Source: Ralstonia pickettii
GTDB taxonomy: Bacteria; Pseudomonadota; Gammaproteobacteria; Burkholderiales; Burkholderiaceae
Reading direction: 5' to 3'
DNA: 64,000 bases
Assembly: GCF_000607165.1 (NCBI RefSeq)
Contig: NZ_JFZG01000038.1
Location: 24,958 to 88,957 of the forward strand
The notes beneath the pieces are model-generated. The model was not told the DNA's origin. It made no database searches and saw only the letters and a list, made by a program, of their open reading frames with translations. Positions 14,212-22,882 of the stretch are shown here, piece by piece (within the stretch, counting starts at the first letter, position 1; each line of letters starts with the position of its first letter). Both the position numbers and the translations under genes were made by a program.

Positions 14212-14708
14212 GTCGGTTTCCTATTCTGACGGGCGATGTTTCGATAATCAGTTTGATAAGCCTTTTGTGCTTCCCTCAAGGCGGTACGAACTTCTAAGGC
14301 GTCCCCCTCACTTCCCTGTGACGGCGTTACCTCGGCTTGCTTTGGTTCATGTGAACCACTTCGGTTTGGTTCATGTGAACCACTACTAATTGGATCAGGT
14401 GAACCACTCTTCAACCCGCCTGGCCCGCCAAGCTGCTGCGGTTTGATCGATCCAGCCGTGACGGTCGCAGCCCGTTCCCTAGCGCGCTTGCGCGCCCGCT
14501 TCAGGGTCTGCATGTAGACCGGCAGCGTCATCTCTAGGCCGGCCGCTTGCAGAGTCTCTTGAATCTTCGCGTGCGTGTGGCCGAGTGCGTTGGCTTCGTC
14601 GATGAGCGGCAACAAGCGCTCCAGCAGGACCGCTTTAGATCGCAACTGTTGAGCGACCAGCGTGCGGGCCATGGCTTCTATGTTGGCGAGTTCGTCTGTG
14701 GATTCCAT
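14208..14708 (-). CDS. stbA: StbA-like DNA-binding protein with repeat-encoding linker
   Basis: The start is taken at ATG 14708; no strong ribosome site is visible. Residues of about 1-75 are helical with a winged/HTH-like part (NALGHTHAKIQETLQAAGLE then MTLPVYMQTLKRARKRARER), as in StbA. The following linker has an 8-residue repeat (SGSHEPNR/SGSHEPKQ) produced by three near-palindromic 16-bp sites spaced 24 bp in the DNA. StbA of R388 binds repeats upstream of its own operon; the 11-bp GGAAC repeats at 14791 are the natural candidate sites here. Confidence 0.65.
   Translation of the reverse strand: MESTDELANIEAMARTLVAQQLRSKAVLLERLLPLIDEANALGHTHAKIQETLQAAGLEMTLPVYMQTLKRARKRARERAATVTAGSIKPQQLGGPGGLKSGSPDPISSGSHEPNRSGSHEPKQAEVTPSQGSEGDALEVRTALREAQKAYQTDYRNIARQNRKPT
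14343..14406 (+). repeat. Three 16-bp near-palindromes at 24-bp spacing inside stbA
   Basis: TGGTTCATGTGAACCA at 14343 and 14367, and TGGATCAGGTGAACCA at 14391. The 24-bp period equals eight codons, keeping the stbA frame. They share their sequence with the 12194-12245 sites. Confidence 0.85.
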
Positions 14709-14790
14709 GGGCTTGATAGTAACTTGATGGGTACTTAAAGGCAACTAAAAGGGAACACTTTGCGTAGCGATTTTGCTGAAAAGAAACAGA

Positions 14791-14834
14791 AAAGGAACGT
14801 TGTAGGAACGTGTAGGGAACATCTAGGGAACATC
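14791..14834 (+). repeat. 11-bp phased GGAAC repeats upstream of stbA
   Basis: GGAAC occurs at 14794, 14805, 14816 and 14827, exactly 11 bp apart, within units like TAGGGAACATC; a single outlying copy lies at 14752. This is one helical turn per unit, the spacing described for StbA-bound repeats of R388. The position between stbA and oriT fits autoregulation and segregation. Confidence 0.85.
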
Positions 14835-14879
14835 TTACTACAGATGCTATCCCTGCCGCATCTTCATAAGTGATCCAAA

Positions 14880-15060
14880 CACCACAAAAGACGGGTTAAA
14901 TACGCCCTTTGATGGCCCGACCGGTCCAAAAACGGCCCCGGCACGGTCCAAAAGCGGCTGGTCGACCTACGGTCCTAGGGGTCACACACCATACGCACCT
15001 CTTGCGAGGTGCTGTGAAGCCAAGCTCCACTTGGCTTCACGACAAAACCAGTGGTATGCG
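14880..15060 (+). other. oriT: Probable origin of transfer (oriT)
   Basis: The gap between the divergent stb-like operon and the mobilisation genes contains direct repeats CGGTCCAAAA(A/G)CGGC (14922 and 14944), hairpin GCACCTC-TTGC-GAGGTGC (14995-15012) and a perfect 11-bp hairpin GTGAAGCCAAG-CTCCA (15014-15040). MobF oriTs typically have such inverted repeats just before nic. The nic site probably lies within about 20-30 bp of 15040; I cannot place it exactly. Confidence 0.65.
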
Positions 15061-15069
15061 CGGGCTTAC

Positions 15070-15125
15070 TTTGTCATACACGAGGGTGTAGGATGCGCGT
15101 AATTTCAACATTTGTTTGTCATACA
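15070..15125 (+). promoter_or_regulatory. Direct repeats before the accessory gene (operator candidate)
   Basis: TTTGTCATACA occurs at 15070-15080 and 15115-15125, 45 bp apart. The downstream copy ends 9 bp before the start codon of a ribbon-helix-helix-like protein, so autoregulation is likely. Confidence 0.6.
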
Positions 15126-15134
15126 AGGTGTTCT

Positions 15135-15518
15135 ATGAGGGTGGTCAGCGTCAGACTGAAGGACGAGGAAGAGGCGTTTATGCGCCGGCAGATGGAAATT
15201 GCAGGGGAAGCCGACCTTGGCCCTCACATCAAGCGGGTCTATTTCGGCAACCTGAACCCCGGTGAAGGCTTGCTATCTGAGCTGCGGCGCAACTCAGAAA
15301 TGGTTCTATCGATGCTTTCAGATATGAGGCGAAATGGTTCCAGCTCCGGCGACGCCGAGGAACAAAAAGAGCACGACCGGGATACAGAACTGCGGCTGCT
15401 TGCCGCTATCTTTTTGATGCTTCACATGTCGCTCGGGAAGGACGCTCGCCTGGTCATTGACCGCTACGTCAGCTCGAAGGCGGTGGAAGACTTTTTGAAG
15501 GCTGGGGGTGGACTATGA
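15135..15518 (+). CDS. TrwA-like relaxosome accessory protein
   Basis: 127 residues. The N-terminus MRVVSVRLKDEEEAFMRRQM has the strand-helix pattern of a ribbon-helix-helix domain, and the middle and C-terminus are helical. It starts at ATG 15135 with AAGG 7-8 bp before. It precedes the coupling protein and relaxase genes in the trwABC order and overlaps the coupling protein start by 4 nt. It is expected to bind oriT and help load the relaxase. Confidence 0.7.
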   Translation: MRVVSVRLKDEEEAFMRRQMEIAGEADLGPHIKRVYFGNLNPGEGLLSELRRNSEMVLSMLSDMRRNGSSSGDAEEQKEHDRDTELRLLAAIFLMLHMSLGKDARLVIDRYVSSKAVEDFLKAGGGL

Positions 15519-17149
15519 GCGCAGGTTCGCGGCGGTATGACGACCGACACAAGGGGTGGCTGTTCCTGATGGTGCTGGGGATGACGGTGGGGGCGTGGTT
15601 TTGGGCGGCCAATCGGACGTACACCCTCCCCCGAGGTCAATATGCGAAAGCACTTTATTATGCGCTGCTCTCGACGCCGCACACTCCCCTACTTTGGGTT
15701 CCGGCACTTATTGCCTTTCTGTACGGGTTCGTTATTTTCGCGGTAATCGCCTTCTACACCCGCAGCGGTTTTGATGGCGCGGATTTTATGATGTTTTTGC
15801 GCGGCACTCGCATGGTTAGTGCTGCGCAGTTGGCGGATATGACGCGTAGTTGGTTTACTGAACAGCTTCGCTTGGGTGGCATTCCGATGCCAACGAAGGT
15901 GGAAGGGCAGCATGCTAGCGCGATCGGTTCCACCGGTTCCGGTAAATCGCAGGCAATCGCAGATTATATTGAATCTGCCCTGGCGAGGAATCTACCCAAA
16001 TGGTGGAGACCAAATTCAAAGCCGGATCGAATTATCTGTGTTGACCCTAACGGTCAGTTTATGGAGAAATTCTACAGGCCGGGCGACAAAATCCTCAACC
16101 CGTTTGACAAGCGTTCGGTTTCTTGGGGTATTTTCAACGAAATTCGCGTTCCATTCGACGTGGAGCAATTTTCAGTCAGCGTTATTCCAAAAAGTCCGTC
16201 GACGGAGCAGGAGCAGTGGAACGCTATGGCACGGACGATTACCGCCGAGGTTATGTTGAAGCTGTGGCGGTTGCAACGGGGCACCACGGACGAGTTGGTC
16301 TACTGGCTGGCCATCGCGCCGAACGAACAGCTACAGGAAATGCTCGCGGACACGGCGGCGGCCGGGATGTTCCACGGCGCGGAGGAAACCCTTGGCAGCG
16401 TACGGACTGTGCTGACGCGCTACATCACTCCACACAAGTATCTGTCAGCCATGGAGAAGGCTGCCAACGACTTTGTTCTGCGGGATTGGATTGATACCGG
16501 CACCGGCAACCTTTGGATTACATGGCGGGAAGATCAGCTCCACGCGTTGAAACCGCTCATCTCGTGCATGTTTGATGTGGCTTGCGCCGCTGCCTTGTCG
16601 ACGCCAATCGACAAGCACCGCCCTGCCCTTCATCTGGTCGTTGACGAACTGGACTCGTTGGAGAAGCTGAATTACCTCATTCCTGCCGCGACCAAGGGTC
16701 GTAAGCACAAGCTGTACATCCTTGCCGGGTTCCAATCGTACGCGCAGCTCAACTCAACCAACGGCAAGGACGATGCCCTGACCCTGCGGAACAGTCTGCG
16801 CAGCACGCTCAGCTTGGGTGTGGCGGAAATGGATACCTACACGTCTGAAGAAATTTCGAGGGGCCTGGGCGAGCACGAGGTTATCCGCAAACGCGAGACC
16901 AGCGGCAGGAGTGCCAGCACGTCCTTTGACAAGGAAAAGGAACGGGTGGTGATGGCATCGCAGCTCCACACCCTGCCCGACCTCACCGGCTACCTCAAGT
17001 ATTCGGGCAACTTCCCTATTTCGCGCGTGACGATGCTCTACAAGAACCGCAAGAGCGTTATCGAGCCCCTTGTTATGGCGGAGAACCGTTGGACAACCGC
17101 CCCTGACTTCAACTCGGTGTCTACTCTCAATTTTGCGAGCGACGAGTAA
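15515..17149 (+). CDS. Type IV coupling protein (VirD4/TrwB family)
   Basis: 544 residues. Two N-terminal membrane helices (WLFLMVLGMTVGAWFWA and LLWVPALIAFLYGFVIFAVI), Walker A GSTGSGKS near residue 138, and a Walker B-like LHLVVDELDS near 375. This is the inner-membrane ATPase that links the relaxosome to the VirB channel. Its stop overlaps the relaxase start by one base (TAATG), so the two are coupled. Confidence 0.9.
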   Translation: MSAGSRRYDDRHKGWLFLMVLGMTVGAWFWAANRTYTLPRGQYAKALYYALLSTPHTPLLWVPALIAFLYGFVIFAVIAFYTRSGFDGADFMMFLRGTRMVSAAQLADMTRSWFTEQLRLGGIPMPTKVEGQHASAIGSTGSGKSQAIADYIESALARNLPKWWRPNSKPDRIICVDPNGQFMEKFYRPGDKILNPFDKRSVSWGIFNEIRVPFDVEQFSVSVIPKSPSTEQEQWNAMARTITAEVMLKLWRLQRGTTDELVYWLAIAPNEQLQEMLADTAAAGMFHGAEETLGSVRTVLTRYITPHKYLSAMEKAANDFVLRDWIDTGTGNLWITWREDQLHALKPLISCMFDVACAAALSTPIDKHRPALHLVVDELDSLEKLNYLIPAATKGRKHKLYILAGFQSYAQLNSTNGKDDALTLRNSLRSTLSLGVAEMDTYTSEEISRGLGEHEVIRKRETSGRSASTSFDKEKERVVMASQLHTLPDLTGYLKYSGNFPISRVTMLYKNRKSVIEPLVMAENRWTTAPDFNSVSTLNFASDE

Positions 17150-20100
17150 TGCTGACCTTCTCGTTTGTCAAAGAGTCTCGTCAGGCCGCGAGCTACTACG
17201 AAGAAACCGACGACTACTACACCAAGGAAGGCCATCGAGGCGAATGGGATGGAGATGGCGCGACTGCGCTTGGCCTTGAGGGGGGCGTCGATCGCGAAAC
17301 ATTCAAAGAGCTTCTTGACGGCAAGTTGCCCGATGGCCGTGTTGTTCGGAAGCCCGCGCCGAAGACGGATAAAGACGGCAAGCGCGTCAACCCTCGGTTG
17401 GGTATCGACTTCACCTTCAGTGCACCGAAAAGCGTGAGTATCGTTGCGCTGGTGAGCGGCGATCGCCGCGTCATCGCTGCGCACGATGAAGCAGTCAAAG
17501 ATGCGCTCAAGCTCATGCAGAGCAAAGTTGTCGCGAGAAAGAAGGTCAAGCGTATCTCGTTTCGTGAGCACACCAACAAGCTTGTTGTCGCGAAATTTCA
17601 GCATGATCTATCGCGCGATCAAGACCCACAGTTGCACACGCATGCGGTGACGATGAATCTCACGCAGCGTGAAGATGGCCGCTGGACTGCCATCGCAAAC
17701 GAAGAGATGTTGAAGAGCGTCAAGGTGGTCGGAGCCTATTACCGAGCGCAGCTTGCCCAGCGGCTTGAGGATATGGGTTACGAAATCCGTGCGACACGAG
17801 ATGGCTTCGAGATGGCCTCTGTGCCGGATGCGGCTATCAAGCTATTCAGCCAGCGCAGCCGCATGATTGAGCAAGAACTTGATGCGCAAGGTCTCACCAG
17901 GGACACAGCATCAGGAGGCATGAAGCAAGCGATCACGAAGAACACGCGGAAGCGGAAGGACGAGGGCGATCGCGCCGCGCTGCGCCAGGAGTGGCGCGAT
18001 GCTTTGAAGCAGGCTGGCATAGAGATCCCCGAGGCGGCTCCAGAAAATCGCGTTGCGCCACTACGAGTGCCGACGATCGATGACCGTGGAGGAAAGCCAG
18101 TCACGCCCGATCAGGCGAATAGCGGCTCATCGATGCCAAAGGAGCCACCGCCCAGTGGTTCCGCCAGCGAAAAGCCTGGCACGCAATCGCCGCAGGGCGC
18201 AGGGGAACCGCAGAGCGGCAAAAAGGTTGACCAAGGGCAGGGCGCGCAAGCGCCTGGCGATTCTGGTTCTCGTCCTGGTGGTGGCGGCGGTGGTCCGGCC
18301 GCTCCAGCGGACGAGAAGGTGCCAGCGGCCGTTGTTCGGGACGAACCGGCATCCTCATTACCTCAAGAAGCTAAGCCGCAAGCCGGCGCACCCGCGCGGA
18401 CCCCTGAGCATGACGCAAAGACCCCTGAGCATGGCATTGATCGATCAGGTAAGGCGAAGGCGGCGCTTGAGTTTGCGATTGAACACTTGACCGAGCGGCA
18501 GGGCATCTTTACCCGTGGGGAGCTGCTTGAGCGGGCATACCTGAAGGCTCTGGGCGGTGTGGCAGAAATTGATCGCGAGCTGGAACGCGCCAAGGCTGAT
18601 GGCCGGCTTCTTCCTGAACTGCCGTTGTATCAGACCGCGAAGTCGTTTTCTCGCGAGTCTCAGACAAAGGCCGTCGACAAGCAGTTTGAGAAATTCCGGC
18701 ACGACAACGACCTTCAGAAGCTGACGCGCGCTTCATGGGTCTCGATGCTTGTTCACGTCGAAGGTTATGACCAGGCTAGGGCAGAGAAGACCGTCGACGG
18801 AGCTATTGCGAGTGGCCGCCTTGTGGAGACGGAAGAGCGGTACACCACGACCGACATGCGCAATCGCGAACTGCGGATTCTTTGGATGGAACGGTTGGGG
18901 CGGGAGACTGTTGCTCCGATTAAGTCAGCGGCTGAGGTTGACGCGATGCTGGCTAGCAGCGACCTCAACGCCGGGCAACGTGACGCTGCAAAGCTTGTGT
19001 TGACCACAACGAACAGGGTTGTTGGAATTCAGGGTTTCGCGGGCGTGGGGAAGAGTCACGCACTCAGCAAGCAAGTGAATGCGATCAAGGAAGAGTCTCA
19101 AAAGCAGGCAGCCGGGGAGGGGTACAAGGTCATCGGCTTGGCTCCGTATGGATCGCAGAACAAGGCCCTCAAAGAGCTGGGGATGGAATCGAACACCTTG
19201 GCGTCCTTTCTGGCGAAGGAGCCAGAGCCCGGTTTGCTTAGTCCCAAAACGATCGTGTTTCTGGATGAGGCCAGCGTCGTTCCTGCACACCAGATGGAAG
19301 ACCTGATGCAGCGCATTGAACAGCATGGGGCTCGTCTCGTCCTGCTGGGCGACAGAAAGCAGACACAGGCGGTGGAGGCCGGCAAGCCGTTCGAGCAGCT
19401 TCAAGATGCCGGCATGCAAACTGCGCACATCACCGAGATTCAACGGCAAAAGGACGCGGAGCTGAAAGCGGCCGTTGAAAAGGCAGCGAACGACAACATT
19501 GGCGGCTCCGTTCTCCTGCTGAAAGAGCGCGTGCAGCAAATTGAGAAGCCCGAAGACCGTCATAAGGCCATCGCTGTCGATTACACCTCTCAAACTGCGG
19601 AAGAGCGTGATCGGACCATCATTGTTGTCGGAACCAACGATGCGCGGCGGGAGGTGAACCAGCTCGTTCGGGAACGACTAAACCTTCCGGCCGGCGAGCG
19701 CGTACAGGCGCTCGAATCGTTCGACATGACCCGTGCTGAGCATCGCCAGGCTGCCAGTTACAAGGAGGGTGTTGTGTTGCTGGCCGAGCGTGATGGGCTG
19801 CATGGGTTGAAGCGGGGCGAGCACTACGAGGTTACGGCCATCGATTCGCGGGCAAACACCTTGATTCTGAAGGGCGGCGACGGCAGCCCGATTACCGTGG
19901 ACGCCGGCAAGCTGGCCGGTGTGTCGACATATCAACGCGCCGAGATCGAGGTGGTGCAGGGCGACTGGCTGCGCATTACCCGCAATGACAACAAGCAGCA
20001 CGTCTACAACGGGGAGCGCCACCAAGTGAAGGCGGTCTACCACGATGCGATTGTTCTGGAGAACGGCGCGCGTTTGTCGAGGTCGGCGGCCATTCACGCT

Positions 20101-20478
20101 CAGCATGGCTACGCGCAGACCGTACACAGCGCGCAAGGGTTGACCACGGATCGCGTTCTCATGGACGCCGATACTCGGAGCCTGACCAGCAACCGTGCTG
20201 TGTACTACGTGGCGATTTCGCGGGCCAGGCACAACCTCACGATCTACACCGACAACCACTCCCGCTTGGCCGAATCCATGTCCCGCGAGCCGCGAAAGTA
20301 CGCCGCGCTGGAGCTGCGTGACGATCGCCGTGAGGCCGATATTCTCCGGGCAGCGGTCTCGATTCGGCAGCAAGAGAAGGGAGCGGCGACAACAGCGCGC
20401 CAAACGCTTGCACGGGAAATTTCAGGTGCGCCATCGCGCACGCGCAAGCCTGGTCAGCGCAGGTCTCGAACGCGGTAG
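17149..20478 (+). CDS. MobF-family relaxase-helicase (TrwC/TraI)
   Basis: 1109 residues. The relaxase domain (1-290) has the twin tyrosine pairs Y16Y17 and Y23Y24, and metal-binding HTHAV near residue 163 preceded by RDQDPQL. A low-complexity Pro/Gly/Ala linker spans about 315-430. The C-terminal RecD-like helicase has Walker A GFAGVGKSHAL near 630, VFLDEASVVP and the late motif HSAQGLTTDRVL. It nicks oriT, pilots the strand through the coupling protein and unwinds DNA. A terminator follows. Confidence 0.92.
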   Translation: MLTFSFVKESRQAASYYEETDDYYTKEGHRGEWDGDGATALGLEGGVDRETFKELLDGKLPDGRVVRKPAPKTDKDGKRVNPRLGIDFTFSAPKSVSIVALVSGDRRVIAAHDEAVKDALKLMQSKVVARKKVKRISFREHTNKLVVAKFQHDLSRDQDPQLHTHAVTMNLTQREDGRWTAIANEEMLKSVKVVGAYYRAQLAQRLEDMGYEIRATRDGFEMASVPDAAIKLFSQRSRMIEQELDAQGLTRDTASGGMKQAITKNTRKRKDEGDRAALRQEWRDALKQAGIEIPEAAPENRVAPLRVPTIDDRGGKPVTPDQANSGSSMPKEPPPSGSASEKPGTQSPQGAGEPQSGKKVDQGQGAQAPGDSGSRPGGGGGGPAAPADEKVPAAVVRDEPASSLPQEAKPQAGAPARTPEHDAKTPEHGIDRSGKAKAALEFAIEHLTERQGIFTRGELLERAYLKALGGVAEIDRELERAKADGRLLPELPLYQTAKSFSRESQTKAVDKQFEKFRHDNDLQKLTRASWVSMLVHVEGYDQARAEKTVDGAIASGRLVETEERYTTTDMRNRELRILWMERLGRETVAPIKSAAEVDAMLASSDLNAGQRDAAKLVLTTTNRVVGIQGFAGVGKSHALSKQVNAIKEESQKQAAGEGYKVIGLAPYGSQNKALKELGMESNTLASFLAKEPEPGLLSPKTIVFLDEASVVPAHQMEDLMQRIEQHGARLVLLGDRKQTQAVEAGKPFEQLQDAGMQTAHITEIQRQKDAELKAAVEKAANDNIGGSVLLLKERVQQIEKPEDRHKAIAVDYTSQTAEERDRTIIVVGTNDARREVNQLVRERLNLPAGERVQALESFDMTRAEHRQAASYKEGVVLLAERDGLHGLKRGEHYEVTAIDSRANTLILKGGDGSPITVDAGKLAGVSTYQRAEIEVVQGDWLRITRNDNKQHVYNGERHQVKAVYHDAIVLENGARLSRSAAIHAQHGYAQTVHSAQGLTTDRVLMDADTRSLTSNRAVYYVAISRARHNLTIYTDNHSRLAESMSREPRKYAALELRDDRREADILRAAVSIRQQEKGAATTARQTLAREISGAPSRTRKPGQRRSRTR

Positions 20479-20500
20479 GTAGCTCGAATTGGGAGCACAA

Positions 20501-20533
20501 TAGGAACTTGCTAGGAACTTGTTGGGAACTTTT
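20501..20533 (+). repeat. 11-bp phased GGAAC repeats after the relaxase gene
   Basis: GGAAC at 20503, 20514 and 20525, exactly 11 bp apart, in units like CTAGGAACTTG. The core and the period are the same as at 14791-14834, so the mobilisation genes are bracketed by the two arrays. Confidence 0.8.
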
Positions 20534-20536
20534 GAG

Positions 20537-20568
20537 GGGTCACTTTGGGAACAAAGTGGCCCTTTTTT
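20537..20568 (+). terminator. Terminator after the relaxase gene
   Basis: GGGTCACTTTG-GGAA-CAAAGTGGCCC (one T-G pair) followed by six T. Confidence 0.88.
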
Positions 20569-20630
20569 CATATGGTGCTTCGCACAACCCCTCTCATGGG
20601 GAATGCAGAGAACGACTCCATCCGCCGTTA

Positions 20631-20696
20631 CAAACGTACGTTTGCTTGCGCCACGCTCGCTCTTACTATAAATACATATTTGGTGTACTGTTTATG
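20631..20696 (+). promoter_or_regulatory. Promoter/operator region of the T4SS operon
   Basis: A perfect 14-bp palindrome CAAACGTACGTTTG lies at 20631-20644. TATAAA at 20667-20672 is a likely -10. The motif TTTGGTGTACTGTTTATG overlaps the region just downstream and recurs in similar form (TTTAGTGTACTATATGAG) at about 22117-22134, before the gene at 22241. A shared repressor at both places is plausible. Confidence 0.5.
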
Positions 20697-20713
20697 CACT
20701 TTCAGGAGTCACT

Positions 20714-21373
20714 ATGCGATTTGCCAAAAAACTAGTTTCACTGCTGACGCTGGCGTTGGCCGCCTACTGCGGCACGGCGTCAGCCCAAGCCCCATCCCCC
20801 AATTTCAACGGGGATGTTCAAGAGCAGGACTTCCCCTGCGCGATCGTCTTGTGCTTTGCCAACCCGAAAGGGCCGACTGCGGAGAGCAAATGCCAGCCGC
20901 CCGTGAACTGGCTCATCAATAACTTCATCAAGAAGTTCAAGCCGTGGCCCACCTGTTTGTTCAATGACAAGGACAACACGCAGGTCGCCTACTACTCCCA
21001 ACCCCACGTGCAGTGCCCCTCTGGCTTCACGGCCGAACAGGCAACAACCGATAACGGGTCCGTCGTGCTCACGGGCGTATGCCTGCGCCCCATTCAGACG
21101 TGCGCGGCATATTCGCCAAGTGTCGCGGGTGCCGCTTGCTACACGTACGTCACCACAAACGATTTCGGGACGCCAAGCACTCAATACTTCGAATACACGA
21201 TTCCTCCAAATGGGGTCACGAGCTACGCCATGCGCGTCTACAACGGCTCGATGGACAACAGCTACTACTTCAACCTTGGCGGCTCATCCAGCGGTTATCA
21301 GAGCGCGTCGATTCTCTACAAGAACGGCAATGCCAATAACAGCAGCAATGCCAGCGCAGGCTCAGGCAATTGA
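20714..21373 (+). CDS. TrbM/KikA-family exported conjugation protein
   Basis: 219 residues with a signal peptide (LLTLALAAYCGTASAQA). The segment DFPCAIVLCFANPKGP, SKCQPPVNWLINNF and a KPWPTC motif is the TrbM/KikA/MpfK signature with paired cysteines. The second half carries further Cys and a Gly/Ser/Asn-rich tail. It is the first gene of the T4SS cluster and probably a periplasmic assembly factor. Its 3' end overlaps the VirB1 frame. Confidence 0.7.
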   Translation: MRFAKKLVSLLTLALAAYCGTASAQAPSPNFNGDVQEQDFPCAIVLCFANPKGPTAESKCQPPVNWLINNFIKKFKPWPTCLFNDKDNTQVAYYSQPHVQCPSGFTAEQATTDNGSVVLTGVCLRPIQTCAAYSPSVAGAACYTYVTTNDFGTPSTQYFEYTIPPNGVTSYAMRVYNGSMDNSYYFNLGGSSSGYQSASILYKNGNANNSSNASAGSGN

Positions 21374-22061
21374 CGTGTGCGCAGCCGGCGTTGATAGCCG
21401 GCTGTTCACGTCGCTGGTTCGCCAGGAGTCGAATTTCAATCCCTACGCGATTGGGTTGGATGGCAAGGCCGTTCTGAAGACCCAACCAAAGAGTTATGAA
21501 GAAGCTGTCAAAACTGCCGTTAACCTCGCGCGAGAAGGGAAGGGATTTTCGGTGGGCTTGGCGCAAGTGCATATCTCGAATGTTGTGCGCTATGGCATGA
21601 CATGGGAGCAAGCATTTGATCCCTGCATGAATCTCCGCGTTGGAAGTGCGATCTATCGCAACTTCTACGCGCAGGCGATCAAGGCAGGTTATCGCGCGGA
21701 CGGGGCGACATTTGCCGCGCTCCGTGGCTTCAACTCGGGGAGTGTCCACAACCCCGTCAGCAATGGCTACGCCCGCGACATTCTTGGGCGGGTCGGTATC
21801 CCCTCAGCAGCGTTTCCGGCAATGCCGGCAACCGATGCGTCTCGCGACGTGGCGGGTGCTGAGCCAGTCACACAGGTCGCAAAAGAGGATGCCAGCAGCC
21901 CCAGCATGTTTTCCGCGCCATCCCAATCGCTGTTTGGGGATGCCGGGGAGGTGCCTAGGTCGTTCCCCGTCGTCGCCCCTAGCGCTGTACGCGTGGAGGC
22001 CCGCCGACCCAATACGGATGAGGCTGGCCCGGTGGTGCTTCGGGCAACGTTCGCCAGGTAG
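21330..22061 (+). CDS. virB1: VirB1-like lytic transglycosylase
   Basis: About 243 residues from ATG 21330 (ATG 21348 is an equal choice). It contains an SLT domain: SRLFTSLVRQESNFNPYAIG with the catalytic Glu, GKGFSVGLAQVHISN and the ALRGFNSGS motif. The C-terminal third is disordered and Pro/Ala-rich. It opens peptidoglycan for the T4SS channel. No convincing signal peptide is visible with either start, so the true N-terminus may lie further into the preceding gene. Confidence 0.8.
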   Translation: MPITAAMPAQAQAIDVCAAGVDSRLFTSLVRQESNFNPYAIGLDGKAVLKTQPKSYEEAVKTAVNLAREGKGFSVGLAQVHISNVVRYGMTWEQAFDPCMNLRVGSAIYRNFYAQAIKAGYRADGATFAALRGFNSGSVHNPVSNGYARDILGRVGIPSAAFPAMPATDASRDVAGAEPVTQVAKEDASSPSMFSAPSQSLFGDAGEVPRSFPVVAPSAVRVEARRPNTDEAGPVVLRATFAR

Positions 22062-22240
22062 AGAAGTCGTTTTGCAACCCCGTTTAACTATGGGAGGGAG
22101 TTCCTTTTTATGATCTTTTAGTGTACTATATGAGCACAAACAGTTTACCAACTGCCCATGTTTGGTGTCTCAGAACGGTGCTAATGCGCGATGTGGTGTA
22201 ATTCCGGCGCCTGACACACTGACACCACATCGGGGAAACC

Positions 22241-22519
22241 ATGAGACTTCAAGACATTGCGGCACTGGCCGGCGACATCGCGCAAATCAAGCTCCGGCAG
22301 AACGACCAGGGGCTGTGGGAAGTAGGCGTCCTTTTGGGAGGGGCTGTATCGGAAGAGCACAAAGTCACCAAGTTCCACAACAGGTCCGAACCCCGCACTT
22401 GGAAGAGTCTCGACAAGGCGGTTAGGACGCTCGAAGCCATCTTCGAGCGACGGTTCGAAGAAATAAACATCCCTTTTGAGAGGGTAGGTCATGATCCAGC
22501 AAACCAAGGCAGCACTTAG
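22241..22519 (+). CDS. Unknown protein within the virB operon, 92 aa
   Basis: The sequence (MRLQDIAALAGDIAQIKLRQ, then WKSLDKAVRTLEAIFERRFE) is soluble and helical at its end, with a strand-rich middle (LWEVGVLLGGAV). It overlaps the virB2 start by 29 nt, so it is translated with the operon. Genes of this size before virB2 exist in several VirB clusters, but I do not recognise this one. Confidence 0.65.
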   Translation: MRLQDIAALAGDIAQIKLRQNDQGLWEVGVLLGGAVSEEHKVTKFHNRSEPRTWKSLDKAVRTLEAIFERRFEEINIPFERVGHDPANQGST

Positions 22520-22877
22520 CAAGCTGAACTCCGCACGCAAATCCATCACCATCGAGCGCATCGGCCGCATTCAATCTGTCGCTCTCATCGGCGGCTATGC
22601 GCTTCTCGTGGTAAGCGACCCAGCGATGGCCCAATCGCTGCGCTCCACGGGCGAGAGCATCTTCAACACCCTCTACGGCATCGTCGGCGTGGTCGGCGGC
22701 ATCGCTTCCTTGGGTTCCGCCATGAACTGGAAGGCCGGCAACTTCCTCGGTGCCCGAGACCCTAAGCAGACCTTCATCAACTCGCTCATCGGCACCGGCC
22801 TCGCGTTTGGCACCGTGGGCATCATCCAATTCATCAAGGGCGCTGTCGGCACCAACAGCGGCATTAGCGGCGTCTGA
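22491..22877 (+). CDS. virB2: VirB2-like conjugative pilin
   Basis: 128 residues: a long basic leader, a signal cleavage region (VVSDPAMAQS) and two hydrophobic helices (LYGIVGVVGGIASLGSAM and FGTVGIIQFIKGAVG) separated by a short polar turn. This is the standard TraC/VirB2 pilin layout. Followed by virB3 after 5 bp. Confidence 0.8.
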   Translation: MIQQTKAALSKLNSARKSITIERIGRIQSVALIGGYALLVVSDPAMAQSLRSTGESIFNTLYGIVGVVGGIASLGSAMNWKAGNFLGARDPKQTFINSLIGTGLAFGTVGIIQFIKGAVGTNSGISGV

Positions 22878-22882
22878 GCAGC

